Positions 24,561 through 33,126 are shown, counted from the stretch's first letter. The stretch: DNA of 64,000 nucleotides from Streptomyces albofaciens JCM 4342 (GCF_008634025.1 NZ_PDCM01000002.1:2356001-2420000), one strand, 5' to 3'. Program-made: numbers and translations. Notes: generated from the letters alone by a model not told the origin.

Positions 24561-25898
24561 ATGGCGGACCAGAAAACACAGGGTGACGACGGGGCCGAGC
24601 AGCGGCTGAGCACCCGGGAGGCGGCCGAGCGGCTCGGCGTGAAGCCGGAGACGGTGTACGCGTACGTCAGCCGCGGCCAGCTGACCAGCCGACGCAACCC
24701 CGGGGGACGCGGCAGCACCTTCGACGCCGCGGAGGTGGACGCGCTCGCCCGGCGCGGCGGCCGCCGCGAACCGGCCGCTCACGGCGGCGACCTGGCGATC
24801 CGTACCGGCATCACCCTCATCGACCAGGACCACTGCTACTTCCGCGGCGTGGACACGTCCGAGCTGGCGGCCCGTTACGGCTATGAAGAGGTCGCCGACT
24901 GGCTCTGGACGGGCGTGCTGCGCCCCGGTGTCCGCTTCTCCGCCCCTGAGGACGCGCTCGCCGCCGCGCGCCGGGCCGTCGGCGCGCTGCCCGCGCACAG
25001 CGGCCCGATGGACCGGCTGCGCGTCGCGGTGGTGGCGGCGGCCTCCGCCGACCCGCTGCGTTTCGACCTGTCCGAGGACGCCGTCCTGGGTACGGCGCGC
25101 GCGCTGATCCCCGTCCTCGTGGACGCGCTGCCACACCTGGGCACCCCGGACGCCCACACATCCGCCCCGGACGCCCACACATCGGCCCCGGACGCCCGCA
25201 CATCGGCCCCGCTCCCCCACCGCCTGTGGTCGCGCCTCACCCTGGAACGCCCCGACGCCCCGTCACTTCGCGCACTGGACGCGGCACTCACCCTCCTGAT
25301 CGACCACGACCTCGCCGCCTCCACCCTGGCCGCCCGGGTGGCCGCCTCCGCGCGGGCGCATCCGTACGCCGTTGTGTCGGCCGGATTCGGCGCGCTGGAC
25401 GGCCCCCTGCACGGCGCCGCGAGCGGGCTCGCGCACCGCATGCTGCTGGAAGTGCTGGAGCGGGGCAGCGCGGCGGCCGTGGTCGCGGACCACCTGCGCG
25501 CCGGCCGACGGGTGCCCGGCCTCGGCCACCGCGTCTACCAGGGCGAAGATCCGCGCGCTCGCGCCCTGTTCCGCCTCCTGGAGGACGTGCCGCAGGCCGG
25601 ACCGGCGCTGGGCGCGGCCCGCGAAGTCGCCGCCACTGCCGCCCGCCACACCACCCTGCACGCCAACGTCGACCTCGCGCTGGCCGTACTGACCGTCTCG
25701 GCCGGCATGACTCCCGAAGCCGGGGAAACGGTCTTCGCGGTGGCCCGCACGGCCGGCTGGATCGCCCACGCGCTGGAGGAGTACGAGGAACGCCCGCTGC
25801 GCATGCGCCCGAGCGGCCACTACCAAGGACCGCGGCCGCCTCAGCCGATGCCGATGCCGCTGCCGATGCCGATGCCGATGCCGATGCCGATGCCGTGA
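24561..25898 (+). CDS. Citrate synthase-like protein with N-terminal helix-turn-helix
   Basis: A 445-residue fusion. Residues ~13-60 (LSTREAAERLGVKPETVYAY, then a wing with GRGSTFDAAEV) form a MerR/excisionase-type DNA-binding domain. The rest is a citrate synthase chain with GPLHGAAS, GLGHRVYQGEDPR and HANVD, so the three catalytic residues are kept, although the usual FY after NVD is missing. Two simple repeats occur: a 21-bp unit giving PDAHTSA three times in mid-protein, and a CCGATG hexamer giving Pro-Met repeats at the C-terminus. ATG at 24561 follows GGGAG. It may be an enzyme, a citrate- or CoA-sensing regulator, or both. Confidence 0.85.
   Translation: MADQKTQGDDGAEQRLSTREAAERLGVKPETVYAYVSRGQLTSRRNPGGRGSTFDAAEVDALARRGGRREPAAHGGDLAIRTGITLIDQDHCYFRGVDTSELAARYGYEEVADWLWTGVLRPGVRFSAPEDALAAARRAVGALPAHSGPMDRLRVAVVAAASADPLRFDLSEDAVLGTARALIPVLVDALPHLGTPDAHTSAPDAHTSAPDARTSAPLPHRLWSRLTLERPDAPSLRALDAALTLLIDHDLAASTLAARVAASARAHPYAVVSAGFGALDGPLHGAASGLAHRMLLEVLERGSAAAVVADHLRAGRRVPGLGHRVYQGEDPRARALFRLLEDVPQAGPALGAAREVAATAARHTTLHANVDLALAVLTVSAGMTPEAGETVFAVARTAGWIAHALEEYEERPLRMRPSGHYQGPRPPQPMPMPLPMPMPMPMPMP
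25144..25206 (+). repeat. 21-bp coding tandem repeat, three copies
   Basis: Three 21-bp units (CCCCGGACGCCCRCACATCS plus G) encode three PDAHTSA-like heptapeptides in a loop of the HTH-citrate synthase. Confidence 0.85.
25845..25892 (+). repeat. CCGATG hexanucleotide repeat at a gene end
   Basis: Eight hexamers, seven CCGATG and one CCGCTG, encode an alternating Pro-Met/Leu tail just before the stop codon of the HTH-citrate synthase gene. Copy number is likely variable between strains. Confidence 0.9.
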
Positions 25899-25962
25899 GC
25901 AGGGTAGGGCCGGGATGGGGGTGGGTGGCGGGACAAGGGCGCCAAGTCAGGGGGGTCTCGCG

Positions 25963-25981
25963 ACAGGTTAGGCTTACCTAT
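25963..25981. promoter_or_regulatory. Iron box (DmdR1/IdeR type)
   Basis: ACAGGTTAGGCTTACCTAT matches the 19-bp consensus TTAGGTTAGGCTAACCTAA at 15 positions, including the whole core. It directly abuts the GTG start of the next gene, and TAGGCT at 25969 could be a -10 element giving a leaderless transcript. Iron-loaded DmdR would then block transcription. Confidence 0.8.
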
Positions 25982-27034
25982 GTGAGCACGTGCGCGACCG
26001 CTTCCCGCGATGCCGCCGAGCCCGTCGCAGGCACCTCGGCAACCGCCCGGACCTGGCTGCTCGTCGAACAGACCGGCCCCTGGGGCACCGAAGCGCTGAC
26101 CGAGAGCCACCTCGACCCCCGCGTCGGGCGCGCCCTGGAAGCGGCCGCGGACGGCACCGGCGTACGCGTCGCCCTCATCCGCCGACCGGGCCGCCACGCC
26201 GACTGCCACGGTTCCACCGCCCGTCGCGCCTTCGTCGCGCACACCGCGCCGGGCCGCTCCTGGATGCGGACCGCCGCGATCACCGATCCCGAAGCGCTGC
26301 TGTCCCTCGACTTCGCACGCCTGGGTGCGGGCGAACACGACGGGCTCTGGGCGCCGTACGCCGGAGAACCGCTGGTCTTCGTCTGCACCAACGGCAAGCG
26401 TGACCGCTGCTGCGCCCTTCTCGGCCGGCCGCTGGCCGCCGAGTTGGCCGTCAGCGGAACCGAGGCGTGGGAGGTCACCCACATCGGCGGCCACCGCTTC
26501 TCCCCCACCCTCTTCGTGCTCCCCTACGGCTACGCCTACGGACGGGCCTCCGCCCCGCTGGTCAAGGACGCCGTGGAGTCGGCGCGCTCGGGACGCATCC
26601 TCCTCGACCACTGCCGGGGCCGCTCCGCCTGGGAACGCCCGGCACAGGCCGCCGACCTCGCCGTACGGGAACTGATACGCGAGGACCGGGCGGACGCGCT
26701 CGATGTCGTACGCACGGAAGCGGTACCGCCCTCCGGCGCCGACCGGGGAGAGGCGGGCGCGGGGCCGGAAGGCCCGAACGGTAAGCGCGCAGCCGACAAG
26801 GGCACAGCCCCGGCAACCGCCCCCGACCCTCCCGATTCACCTGCCTCCCCGGCGTGGGTCGTCACACTCGCGCACCGGGACGGCCGGTCCTGGCAGGTCA
26901 CGGTGGAACAGCGCGCCGATGGCGCGCCCGCGCCGGCCAGTTGCGGATCCCCGCTCGGGCGTCCGGCCCGCATGGCCGTGGTATCCGTACGGGCCCTCCC
27001 CCACCAGTGCTTGACGCTCAGTCGGCGTTCGTGA
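25982..27034 (+). CDS. Sucrase/ferredoxin-like (thioredoxin-fold 2Fe-2S) protein
   Basis: A 350-residue protein of the Suc_Fer-like family. The thioredoxin-like [2Fe-2S] domain has FVCTNGKRDRCCALLGRPL around residue 140, with further cysteine/histidine at DCHGS and the WEVTHIGGHRFSPTLFVLPYG segment. The C-terminal third, after an Ala/Pro linker, is a separate small domain ending in SVRALPHQCLTLSRRS. The GTG start at 25982 follows the iron box immediately, so the gene is probably derepressed on iron starvation. A role in iron-siderophore reduction or redox repair is an inference from that control. Confidence 0.82.
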   Translation: MSTCATASRDAAEPVAGTSATARTWLLVEQTGPWGTEALTESHLDPRVGRALEAAADGTGVRVALIRRPGRHADCHGSTARRAFVAHTAPGRSWMRTAAITDPEALLSLDFARLGAGEHDGLWAPYAGEPLVFVCTNGKRDRCCALLGRPLAAELAVSGTEAWEVTHIGGHRFSPTLFVLPYGYAYGRASAPLVKDAVESARSGRILLDHCRGRSAWERPAQAADLAVRELIREDRADALDVVRTEAVPPSGADRGEAGAGPEGPNGKRAADKGTAPATAPDPPDSPASPAWVVTLAHRDGRSWQVTVEQRADGAPAPASCGSPLGRPARMAVVSVRALPHQCLTLSRRS

Positions 27035-27081
27035 ACGATTCCGAACCGTGACGACGAGTACCGACCACAACGAACGTGCCT

Positions 27082-27861
27082 ATGAACGCCGTTGAGCAAG
27101 GTTCTCCGGCCCGCCGTCCGCTCGCCTTGATCACCGGCGTGGGGCGCACCGTCGGTATCGGCGCGGGCATCGCCCGCCGGCTGGCCGCTTCGGGATGGGA
27201 CATCGCCTTCACCTACTGGGCCCCCTATGACGACCGTATGAGCTGGGGCAGAGAGCCCGGCGCGACCGAAGTGATCAGCCAGGCCCTCGTCGACCAGGGT
27301 GCGTCCACCCTCGCGATCGAGGCGGACCTCGCCGACCCCGCTGCCTCGGCACGCGTCTTCGACGAGGTCGAACAGCGGATGGGCGGTGTCACCGCGCTGG
27401 TGATGTGCCACTGCGAGTCCGTCGACTCCGGGCTGCTCGACACGACCGTCGAGAGTTTCGACCGGCACTTCGCCGTCAACGCGCGCGCCACCTGGCTGCT
27501 CATCCGCGAGTTCGGACGCCGTTTCGCCGCGGAACGGGGAACCGGCCGCATCATCAGCCTCACCAGTGACCACACTGTCGGCAACCTGCCCTACGGGGCG
27601 AGCAAGGGAGCCTTGGACCGCATCACCCTGGCCGCCGCTCATGAACTCGCCCACCTCGGCGTGACCGCCAACGTGATCAATCCCGGCCCGGTCGACACCG
27701 GTTGGATGCCCGAGGAGGTCCGCGAGTACTGCATCCGCAACAGTCCGCTCGGCCGGCTGGGCACTCCGCAGGACACCGCGCACCTGGTGGACTTCCTGTG
27801 CTCCAGGAAGGGCGAGTGGATCAACGGTCAGCTGCTGACGAGCAACGGTGGCCTCACGTAG
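27082..27861 (+). CDS. SDR-family oxidoreductase
   Basis: A 259-residue short-chain dehydrogenase/reductase, NAD(P)-dependent. The nucleotide motif is a variant, TGVGRTVGIGAGIA, and the catalytic Tyr-Lys is in YGASKGAL. The C-terminus ends in the usual INGQLLTSNGGLT. Closest in type to 3-oxoacyl-ACP reductase-like SDRs, but the long loop FTYWAPYDDRMSWGRE after the second strand is distinctive. Start is uncertain: ATG 27082 or GTG 27076; neither has a clear ribosome-binding site, and it is only 47 bases from the previous stop. Confidence 0.85.
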   Translation: MNAVEQGSPARRPLALITGVGRTVGIGAGIARRLAASGWDIAFTYWAPYDDRMSWGREPGATEVISQALVDQGASTLAIEADLADPAASARVFDEVEQRMGGVTALVMCHCESVDSGLLDTTVESFDRHFAVNARATWLLIREFGRRFAAERGTGRIISLTSDHTVGNLPYGASKGALDRITLAAAHELAHLGVTANVINPGPVDTGWMPEEVREYCIRNSPLGRLGTPQDTAHLVDFLCSRKGEWINGQLLTSNGGLT

Positions 27862-28213
27862 GCGCCGCAGACGGCAGTGGCTCCTCGGACACCCCCGGCC
27901 CCCACTCCCCCGCCGTAAATCAGCGGCACGGCCACCGCCTGAGTACGGCCTGCCGAGCGCCGGACCGGCGCTCCAGTCCCACCACCTCATCGATCCACCC
28001 CCTGAAGAGATCCTCACGGACGGAAGCCCCGCCGTCACGATGTGAGACTAAGCAGTCACTCTCGGCTCCCGAAACCCCTGTGGACAACCGCCGCACCCCT
28101 TGTCCACAGGGCTTGCCGAGCGCCGGTCGCCGTGCTGCCTCTCCGGACCCCGACCAAGCCCCGAACCGTGCTCTCACCTGCCCGGTCTCAGCCTTCGCTT
28201 ACTGTTCGTTCGT
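27862..28213. other. Intergenic stretch before the CitA-like kinase gene
   Basis: 350 bases without a supported gene. The only striking content is the paired DnaA-box palindrome at 28076-28111, listed separately. Confidence 0.5.
28076..28111. promoter_or_regulatory. Inverted pair of DnaA boxes
   Basis: CCCTGTGGACAA at 28076 and TTGTCCACAGGG at 28100 form a perfect 12-bp inverted repeat with a 12-base gap. Each arm contains TTGTCCACA, the preferred Streptomyces DnaA box. It lies about 100 bases before the kinase start. It could be a DnaA-controlled promoter, a DnaA titration site, or an SDR-gene terminator hairpin. Confidence 0.7.
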
Positions 28214-29959
28214 ATGGGTGCCAAGGACGAGATCAACGCGCGGCCGGGCGCGGGCCGGGCCGCCGGTGGCGGGCCCCGCGCCGCGCTGTCGCGCCTGCGC
28301 GCCCGTCTGGGCTGGCCGCGCCGGGTCTTCGCGCAGGTGCTGCTGATGCAGCTGGCCATCGCCACCGGCGTCACCGCGCTCGCCACCGGTCTCTTCCTCG
28401 CCCCGCTCGGTGCGCAGCTCGACGACCAGGCGATGCGCCGCGCTCTGGCCATTGCCCAGACCACCGCCGCCGAGTCCCGCCTCGACGACGCGCTGGAGAG
28501 CTCCCGGCCCGGGCGCACCGGGCCCGTGCAGAACGAGGCGGAGCGGATCCGCCGGGCGACCGGGGCGGAGTACGTCGTGATCATGGACGTACACGGAGTG
28601 CGCTGGTCCCACACCGACCCGGGCCAGATCGGGCGGCATGTCTCCACCGACCCCGGCGACGTCCTGGCGGGCCATGAGGTCATGGAGATCGACGAGGGCA
28701 CCCTCGGCCGTTCCGCGCGCGGCAAGGTCCCGCTGCGGGACGACCAGGGGCGGATCGTCGGCGCCGTGTCGGTCGGCATCGCCTACGAGAACGTGCAGCA
28801 ACTCCTGCTGGCCACCGTGCCGCAGCTGCTCGCGTACGCGGGCGGGGCGCTCGCCGTCGGCGCGCTGGCCGCCTATCTGGTCGCCCGGCGGCTCCAGCGC
28901 CGCACCCATGACCTGGCCTTCTCCGACATCTCCGCGCTGCTCGCCGAGCGGGAGGCGATGCTGCACGGCATCCGGGAGGGGTTCGTGGCGCTCGACCGGC
29001 ACGGTCGCATCCGGCTGCTGAACGACGAGGCGCAGCGGCTGCTCGACCTGCGCGCCGAGGACACCGGCCGGCCGCTGGAGGAAGCGCTGCCGCCCGGCCG
29101 TACCGCGGAGGTCCTGTCCGGCCGGGTGCGCGGCGCCGACCTGCTCACCGTCAGCGGACAGCGCGTCCTGGTGGCCAACCGGATGCCGACCGACGACGGC
29201 GGGGCCGTGGTGACGCTGCGGGACCGTACCGAGCTGGAGCGGCTGGGCCGCGAGCTGGACGGCACCCGCGGTCTCATCGACGCGCTGCGCGCCCAGGACC
29301 ATGAGCACGCCAACCGCCTCCACACGCTGCTCGGCCTCCTGGAGCTGGGACTGCACGAGGAGGCCGTGGAGTTCGTGACCCAGGCCGTGGGCGTCCACCG
29401 GGCGACCGCCGAGCAGGTCACCGAGCGGGTGCACGATCCGCTGCTGGCGTCCCTCCTGGTCGGCAAGGCGACCGTCGCCACCGAGCGCGGCGTCTCGCTG
29501 GGCATCGCGCCCGACAGCCGCCTGCCGGATCGCGTGGTGGACCCGCGCGGCCTGGTCACCGTCCTGGGCAACCTGGTCGACAACGCCCTGGACGCCACGG
29601 CCGGCCGCCCGGGAGCGCGCGTCGAGGTGGAGCTTCGCGCCGAGGGGCGCACCGCCGTGGTGCGCGTCCGCGACAACGGGCCAGGGGTGCCCGCACCCCG
29701 GCGGGCGGAGATCTTCACCGAGGGCTGGACGACCAAGGAGCCCCCGGCCCACGGGCAGCGCGGCATCGGTCTGGCACTCGTACGCCGTCTGGCCGAGCGG
29801 TACGGAGGTACCGCCGAAGTGGGCGACCGCCCCGGAGGAGGCGCGGAATTCACCGTCACCCTCCCGGACGCGCTGTCCGACGCGCTCTCCACCGGCCCGG
29901 AAGCCGCCGATGCCACCCACGCCGCAGGAGTCACGGACGACACAGGAGCCCCCCGATGA
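28214..29959 (+). CDS. Sensor histidine kinase, CitA/DcuS-like
   Basis: A 581-residue membrane kinase. A cytoplasmic N-terminus leads to TM1 (VLLMQLAIATGVTALATGLFL), then an extracytoplasmic PAS-like (sCache) sensor domain (RATGAEYVVIMDVHGVRWSH is typical of CitA/DcuS), TM2 (LAYAGGALAVGALAAYLV), a cytoplasmic PAS, the SpoB-type H box with HEHANRLHTLLGL, and the HATPase domain (NLVDNALDA, GQRGIGLALV). This class senses extracellular citrate, malate or other C4/C6 carboxylates. It overlaps the response regulator by four bases (ATGA). A citrate synthase pair lies 2-5 kb upstream, which is suggestive only. Confidence 0.9.
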   Translation: MGAKDEINARPGAGRAAGGGPRAALSRLRARLGWPRRVFAQVLLMQLAIATGVTALATGLFLAPLGAQLDDQAMRRALAIAQTTAAESRLDDALESSRPGRTGPVQNEAERIRRATGAEYVVIMDVHGVRWSHTDPGQIGRHVSTDPGDVLAGHEVMEIDEGTLGRSARGKVPLRDDQGRIVGAVSVGIAYENVQQLLLATVPQLLAYAGGALAVGALAAYLVARRLQRRTHDLAFSDISALLAEREAMLHGIREGFVALDRHGRIRLLNDEAQRLLDLRAEDTGRPLEEALPPGRTAEVLSGRVRGADLLTVSGQRVLVANRMPTDDGGAVVTLRDRTELERLGRELDGTRGLIDALRAQDHEHANRLHTLLGLLELGLHEEAVEFVTQAVGVHRATAEQVTERVHDPLLASLLVGKATVATERGVSLGIAPDSRLPDRVVDPRGLVTVLGNLVDNALDATAGRPGARVEVELRAEGRTAVVRVRDNGPGVPAPRRAEIFTEGWTTKEPPAHGQRGIGLALVRRLAERYGGTAEVGDRPGGGAEFTVTLPDALSDALSTGPEAADATHAAGVTDDTGAPR

Positions 29960-30630
29960 TCGACGTACTGGTCGTGGACGACGACACCCGGGTCGCCGAG
30001 ATCAACGCCGCGTACGTCGCGAAGGTCCCGGGCTTCCGCGTCAGCCGCCTCGCCCACTCCGCCGCCGAGGCACTGGCCGCCCTGGAGACGGCGCCCGTCG
30101 ATCTCGTCCTGCTGGACCACTACCTCCCCGACGAGACCGGCCTCCAGCTCGTGTCCCGGCTGCGGCAGCGCGGCGTCCAGACCGACGTGATCATGGTGAC
30201 CGCGGCCCGTGACATCGCGACCGTCCAGGCCGCCATGCGCCAGGGCGCGCTGCAGTACCTGGTCAAGCCGTTCACGTTCGCGGGGCTTCGGCACAAGCTG
30301 GAGGGATACGCGGCGCTCCACCGCGCCTTCGAGGGCGGCGGCCAGGCCGAACAGTCCGAGGTCGACCGGATCTTCGGGGCGCTGGGGTCCGCCGGCGCCG
30401 GGCCCGCCGAGCTGCCCAAGGGACATTCGACGGCGACCGCCGACCGCGTACGGTCCGTCCTGCGCACGGCCGACGCACCGCTGTCCGCCCAGGACGTGGC
30501 CCGCCAGGCGGGGCTCAGCCGGCAGACCGCGCAGCGCTACCTCAAGCTCCTCGAACGCGCCGGGCGGGTCCGTCTCAGCCTCAGATACGGCGAGACCGGG
30601 CGCCCCGAGCACCGCTACCTCTGGGTCTGA
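29956..30630 (+). CDS. Response regulator, CitB/DcuR-like
   Basis: A 224-residue regulator. The receiver domain (residues 1-120) has the acidic pair DDD at 8-10 and phosphoacceptor Asp near residue 54 (LLDHYLPD), and the conserved Lys in LVKPF. The C-terminal HTH (LSAQDVARQAGLSRQTAQRYLKLLER) is of the CitB family. It is translationally coupled to the kinase gene, so the two form one carboxylate-sensing system. Targets are probably transport genes outside the window. Confidence 0.92.
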   Translation: MIDVLVVDDDTRVAEINAAYVAKVPGFRVSRLAHSAAEALAALETAPVDLVLLDHYLPDETGLQLVSRLRQRGVQTDVIMVTAARDIATVQAAMRQGALQYLVKPFTFAGLRHKLEGYAALHRAFEGGGQAEQSEVDRIFGALGSAGAGPAELPKGHSTATADRVRSVLRTADAPLSAQDVARQAGLSRQTAQRYLKLLERAGRVRLSLRYGETGRPEHRYLWV

Positions 30631-30642
30631 CCCGATCTGGGA

Positions 30643-30688
30643 CTGACCCACTCAGGGCCTGACCCACTCAGGGCCTGCCCCGATCAGG
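30643..30688. repeat. 16-bp tandem repeat between convergent response-regulator genes
   Basis: CTGACCCACTCAGGGC occurs twice in succession (30643, 30659) and is followed by a degenerate CTGCCCCGATCAGG. The unit is itself partly palindromic (CTGA...TCAGG), so it could act as a double terminator. Confidence 0.65.
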
Positions 30689-30699
30689 TTCCGACCCGA

Positions 30700-31377
30700 T
30701 CAGGTGATGGACGATTCGGGCGGTTGTGCGAGACCGTTGCGGTAGGCGTAGTGGATCGCCTGGGCCCGGTCCCGCAGCCCGGCCTTGGCGAAGAGGTTGT
30801 TGATGTGGGTCTTCACGGTCGCGTTCGAGACGTGCAGCGTCCGGGCGATCTCCGGGTTGGACAGTCCCTCGGCGACCAGCCGCAGCACCTCCACCTCGCG
30901 TGCGGTCAGGCCGTCCGGGGCCGCGGACGGTGTCACCGCGGCGGCGGGCCGTTTGGTCTCGGCGAACCGCTCCAGCAGCCGCCGCTGCACCTTCGGCGAC
31001 AGTCCCGCCTCGCCCGACAGGACGTCCTCGACGGCCCGTACGATCTCGTCGCCGTCCGCGTCCTTGGTCAGGTAGCCGCGGGCGCCGGCCTCCAGCGCGG
31101 GGAAGAGGTGGTCGTCGTCGGCGTAGGTCGTCAGCACCACGACCTCGGTGCCCGGGTGTTCCGTACGGATGCGCCGGGTGGCCTCGACGCCGTCGCAGCG
31201 GGGCATCCTGAGGTCCATCAGGACGACGTCGGGGGCCAGTTCGGCGGTGAGCCGTACGGCCTCCTCGCCGTCCCCGGCCGAACCGACGACCTCGATGCCC
31301 GGCAACAGCCCCAGCAGCATCACGATTCCCTCGCGCACCACGGTCTGGTCGTCCGCGACCACCACCCGCGCCGTCAT
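30700..31377 (-). CDS. NarL/FixJ-family response regulator
   Basis: A 225-residue regulator. The receiver has DD at residues 9-10, phosphoacceptor in VLMDLRMPRCDG, and Lys in LTKDAD. The LuxR-type HTH is LTAREVEVLRLVAEGLSNPE with TLHVSNATVKTHINNL. Its start overlaps the kinase stop by four bases, the kinase gene being upstream. Signal and targets unknown. Confidence 0.93.
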   Translation of the reverse strand: MTARVVVADDQTVVREGIVMLLGLLPGIEVVGSAGDGEEAVRLTAELAPDVVLMDLRMPRCDGVEATRRIRTEHPGTEVVVLTTYADDDHLFPALEAGARGYLTKDADGDEIVRAVEDVLSGEAGLSPKVQRRLLERFAETKRPAAAVTPSAAPDGLTAREVEVLRLVAEGLSNPEIARTLHVSNATVKTHINNLFAKAGLRDRAQAIHYAYRNGLAQPPESSIT

Positions 31378-32564
31378 GCCGGCACCCGCAACCGCACCAC
31401 GAAACCCTCCTCTTCGGGGCCGGAGACCAGCGTTCCGCCGAGGAGTTCGGCGCGCTCCCGCATCCCCAGCAGACCGTACCCGGAACCGGTCGAGCCGAGA
31501 TCATCCGGGGCACCCGGCCCGCCGCCGCGCGGCTTCCTGCGCGCCCCGGAGTTCCGCACCTCCAGCTCGACTTCGCTCTCCGTGTAGTCGAGGCGTACGG
31601 TCACCCGCGCGCCCGGCGCGTGCTTCCGTACGTTCGTGAGCGCCTCCTGCGCCACCCTGCGCAGCGCCAGAGCGGCCTCGGGGGAAAGCTGGCGCCGCTC
31701 CCCCGTCACCTCCAGGCGGGCGCCCTCGGCAGCCGTCAGGTTGTGCAGGTAGTCCTCCGTCGGAGCCATCTCGCCGCGCAGTGCCGACAGGGCCTGCCGC
31801 GTGCCGTCCAGCCCCTCCCTCGCCATGCCGCGCGCGGCCACCACCCGCTCCAGGATCTGCTGCCGCTCCGCCTCCAGGTCGTCGCTGCGCTGGATCAGCA
31901 GCCGCGCCGCTTCCAAGTGCACCAACTGCGCACTCAGACTGTGCGCCAGTACGTCATGGATCTCGCGGGCGATACGGCTCCGCTCGGCCAGCGCCGCCGT
32001 CTCGGCCTCGGCCTTGCGGGCGGCCCGCTCCTGGGTCAGCAGCCGCTGGGCGTTCCCCCGCGCCTCCGAGTCCAGCCGCAGCACGTACCCGGCCAGTCCG
32101 AGCCCGATGACGGTCGTCGCGGTCGACAGCCAGTCGTCGGGGCTGCGCAGGGTGTACGCACCGAGGGACACGGCCATGGCCGGCAGCGCGGCCGCCAGCG
32201 GCAGCCGCTCCATCGAGATGACGGCGGTGGCGCCCCACACCACGGCGGCCGGCGCCCTCGCGCCCTCCAGGTGGAACCAGAGAGCGCCGGCCTCCAGCAG
32301 GGCCAGCAGCCCGAGCGCGGGCCACAGCCGGTGCTGGAGCGTCGTACGGAAGAAGCCCCACAGAGCCAGGCCGCACAGCGCGACCGTGGCCAGCCCCAGG
32401 GCCACGCCCGCACCCCGGAACTCCCGGTTCGACAGGGCGCTCCACAGCAGGGCGGCCATCACCAGGACGCGGATGCCCCGGCCGATCCAGAGCCGGGTCG
32501 TGCTGAACCCGGCTCGGGACAGTGCCTCCCGCAAGGGCCAGCTCGTCCAGATACTCAGCGGCAC
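31374..32564 (-). CDS. Sensor histidine kinase, HisKA_3 (NarL partner)
   Basis: A 396-residue membrane kinase. About five or six hydrophobic segments occupy residues ~25-165, then the dimerisation/phosphoacceptor helix REIHDVLAHSLSAQLVHLEA, and a HATPase domain (EALTNVRKHAPGARV, YGLLGMRERAELLGG). Such DesK-like kinases sense membrane or envelope state. The GTG start at 32564 has GGAAGG 7 bases upstream; an earlier ATG in frame has no such site. Coupled to the response regulator downstream. Confidence 0.9.
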   Translation of the reverse strand: MPLSIWTSWPLREALSRAGFSTTRLWIGRGIRVLVMAALLWSALSNREFRGAGVALGLATVALCGLALWGFFRTTLQHRLWPALGLLALLEAGALWFHLEGARAPAAVVWGATAVISMERLPLAAALPAMAVSLGAYTLRSPDDWLSTATTVIGLGLAGYVLRLDSEARGNAQRLLTQERAARKAEAETAALAERSRIAREIHDVLAHSLSAQLVHLEAARLLIQRSDDLEAERQQILERVVAARGMAREGLDGTRQALSALRGEMAPTEDYLHNLTAAEGARLEVTGERRQLSPEAALALRRVAQEALTNVRKHAPGARVTVRLDYTESEVELEVRNSGARRKPRGGGPGAPDDLGSTGSGYGLLGMRERAELLGGTLVSGPEEEGFVVRLRVPA

Positions 32565-32637
32565 AAACGATCCTTCCGGCGTGGGGCTCCCGGGGCCCGG
32601 CCGCCGGTGCGTGCGGCCGGAGCGCGGGCACGTGGCC

Positions 32638-33126
32638 TCAGCCACTGGCAGCGACACGGTACGACGGCCGCTGCGTTTGTGCCCGCCAGGCCATGGTGCC
32701 CGTCCGGGCCAGCAGCGTGGCGGCCACGGTCAGCATCGTGGCCTGGCTGCCCAGGTGGATCCCGGCCAGCAACCCCACTCCGTACAGACCGAACCGCAGG
32801 GCCGCGCCGAGTACCCAGGCGACCGCGGTCGCCGGACGGCCCGCCGCCCAAAGCGCGCCGTCCTCACCGGTCCAAACGCGCATCGTCCACGCCCAGGCCG
32901 CGCCGGTGAGCAGTCCGAGGACGACCCCGAGGACCAGCAGGACGACGGACCCGACGGGGTGCGCGCTGTCGAGCAGGCCCGGTTCGCGCACCGCCAGCAC
33001 CGCGAGGATGCCGGGGAGCAGCCACCAGCGCCGGCCGTCCGTCTCCAGCCGCTGCGGTTTCAGCTGCCGTACGACCACCAGCGCGATGATCGCGACGATG
33101 ACGAGAACGTTGAGCGAGCCGCTCAT
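32638..33126 (-). CDS. Small membrane protein, DUF1453/CcdC-like
   Basis: A 162-residue protein with about four transmembrane helices (residues 5-20, 35-50, 60-82, 105-150) and a conserved RQLKPQRLETDGRRWWLLP loop after the first helix. GGAGG lies 8 bases before the ATG at 33126. It precedes the two-component genes by 73 bases on the same strand, so it may be part of that operon and of its signal input. Function unknown. Confidence 0.8.
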   Translation of the reverse strand: MSGSLNVLVIVAIIALVVVRQLKPQRLETDGRRWWLLPGILAVLAVREPGLLDSAHPVGSVVLLVLGVVLGLLTGAAWAWTMRVWTGEDGALWAAGRPATAVAWVLGAALRFGLYGVGLLAGIHLGSQATMLTVAATLLARTGTMAWRAQTQRPSYRVAASG

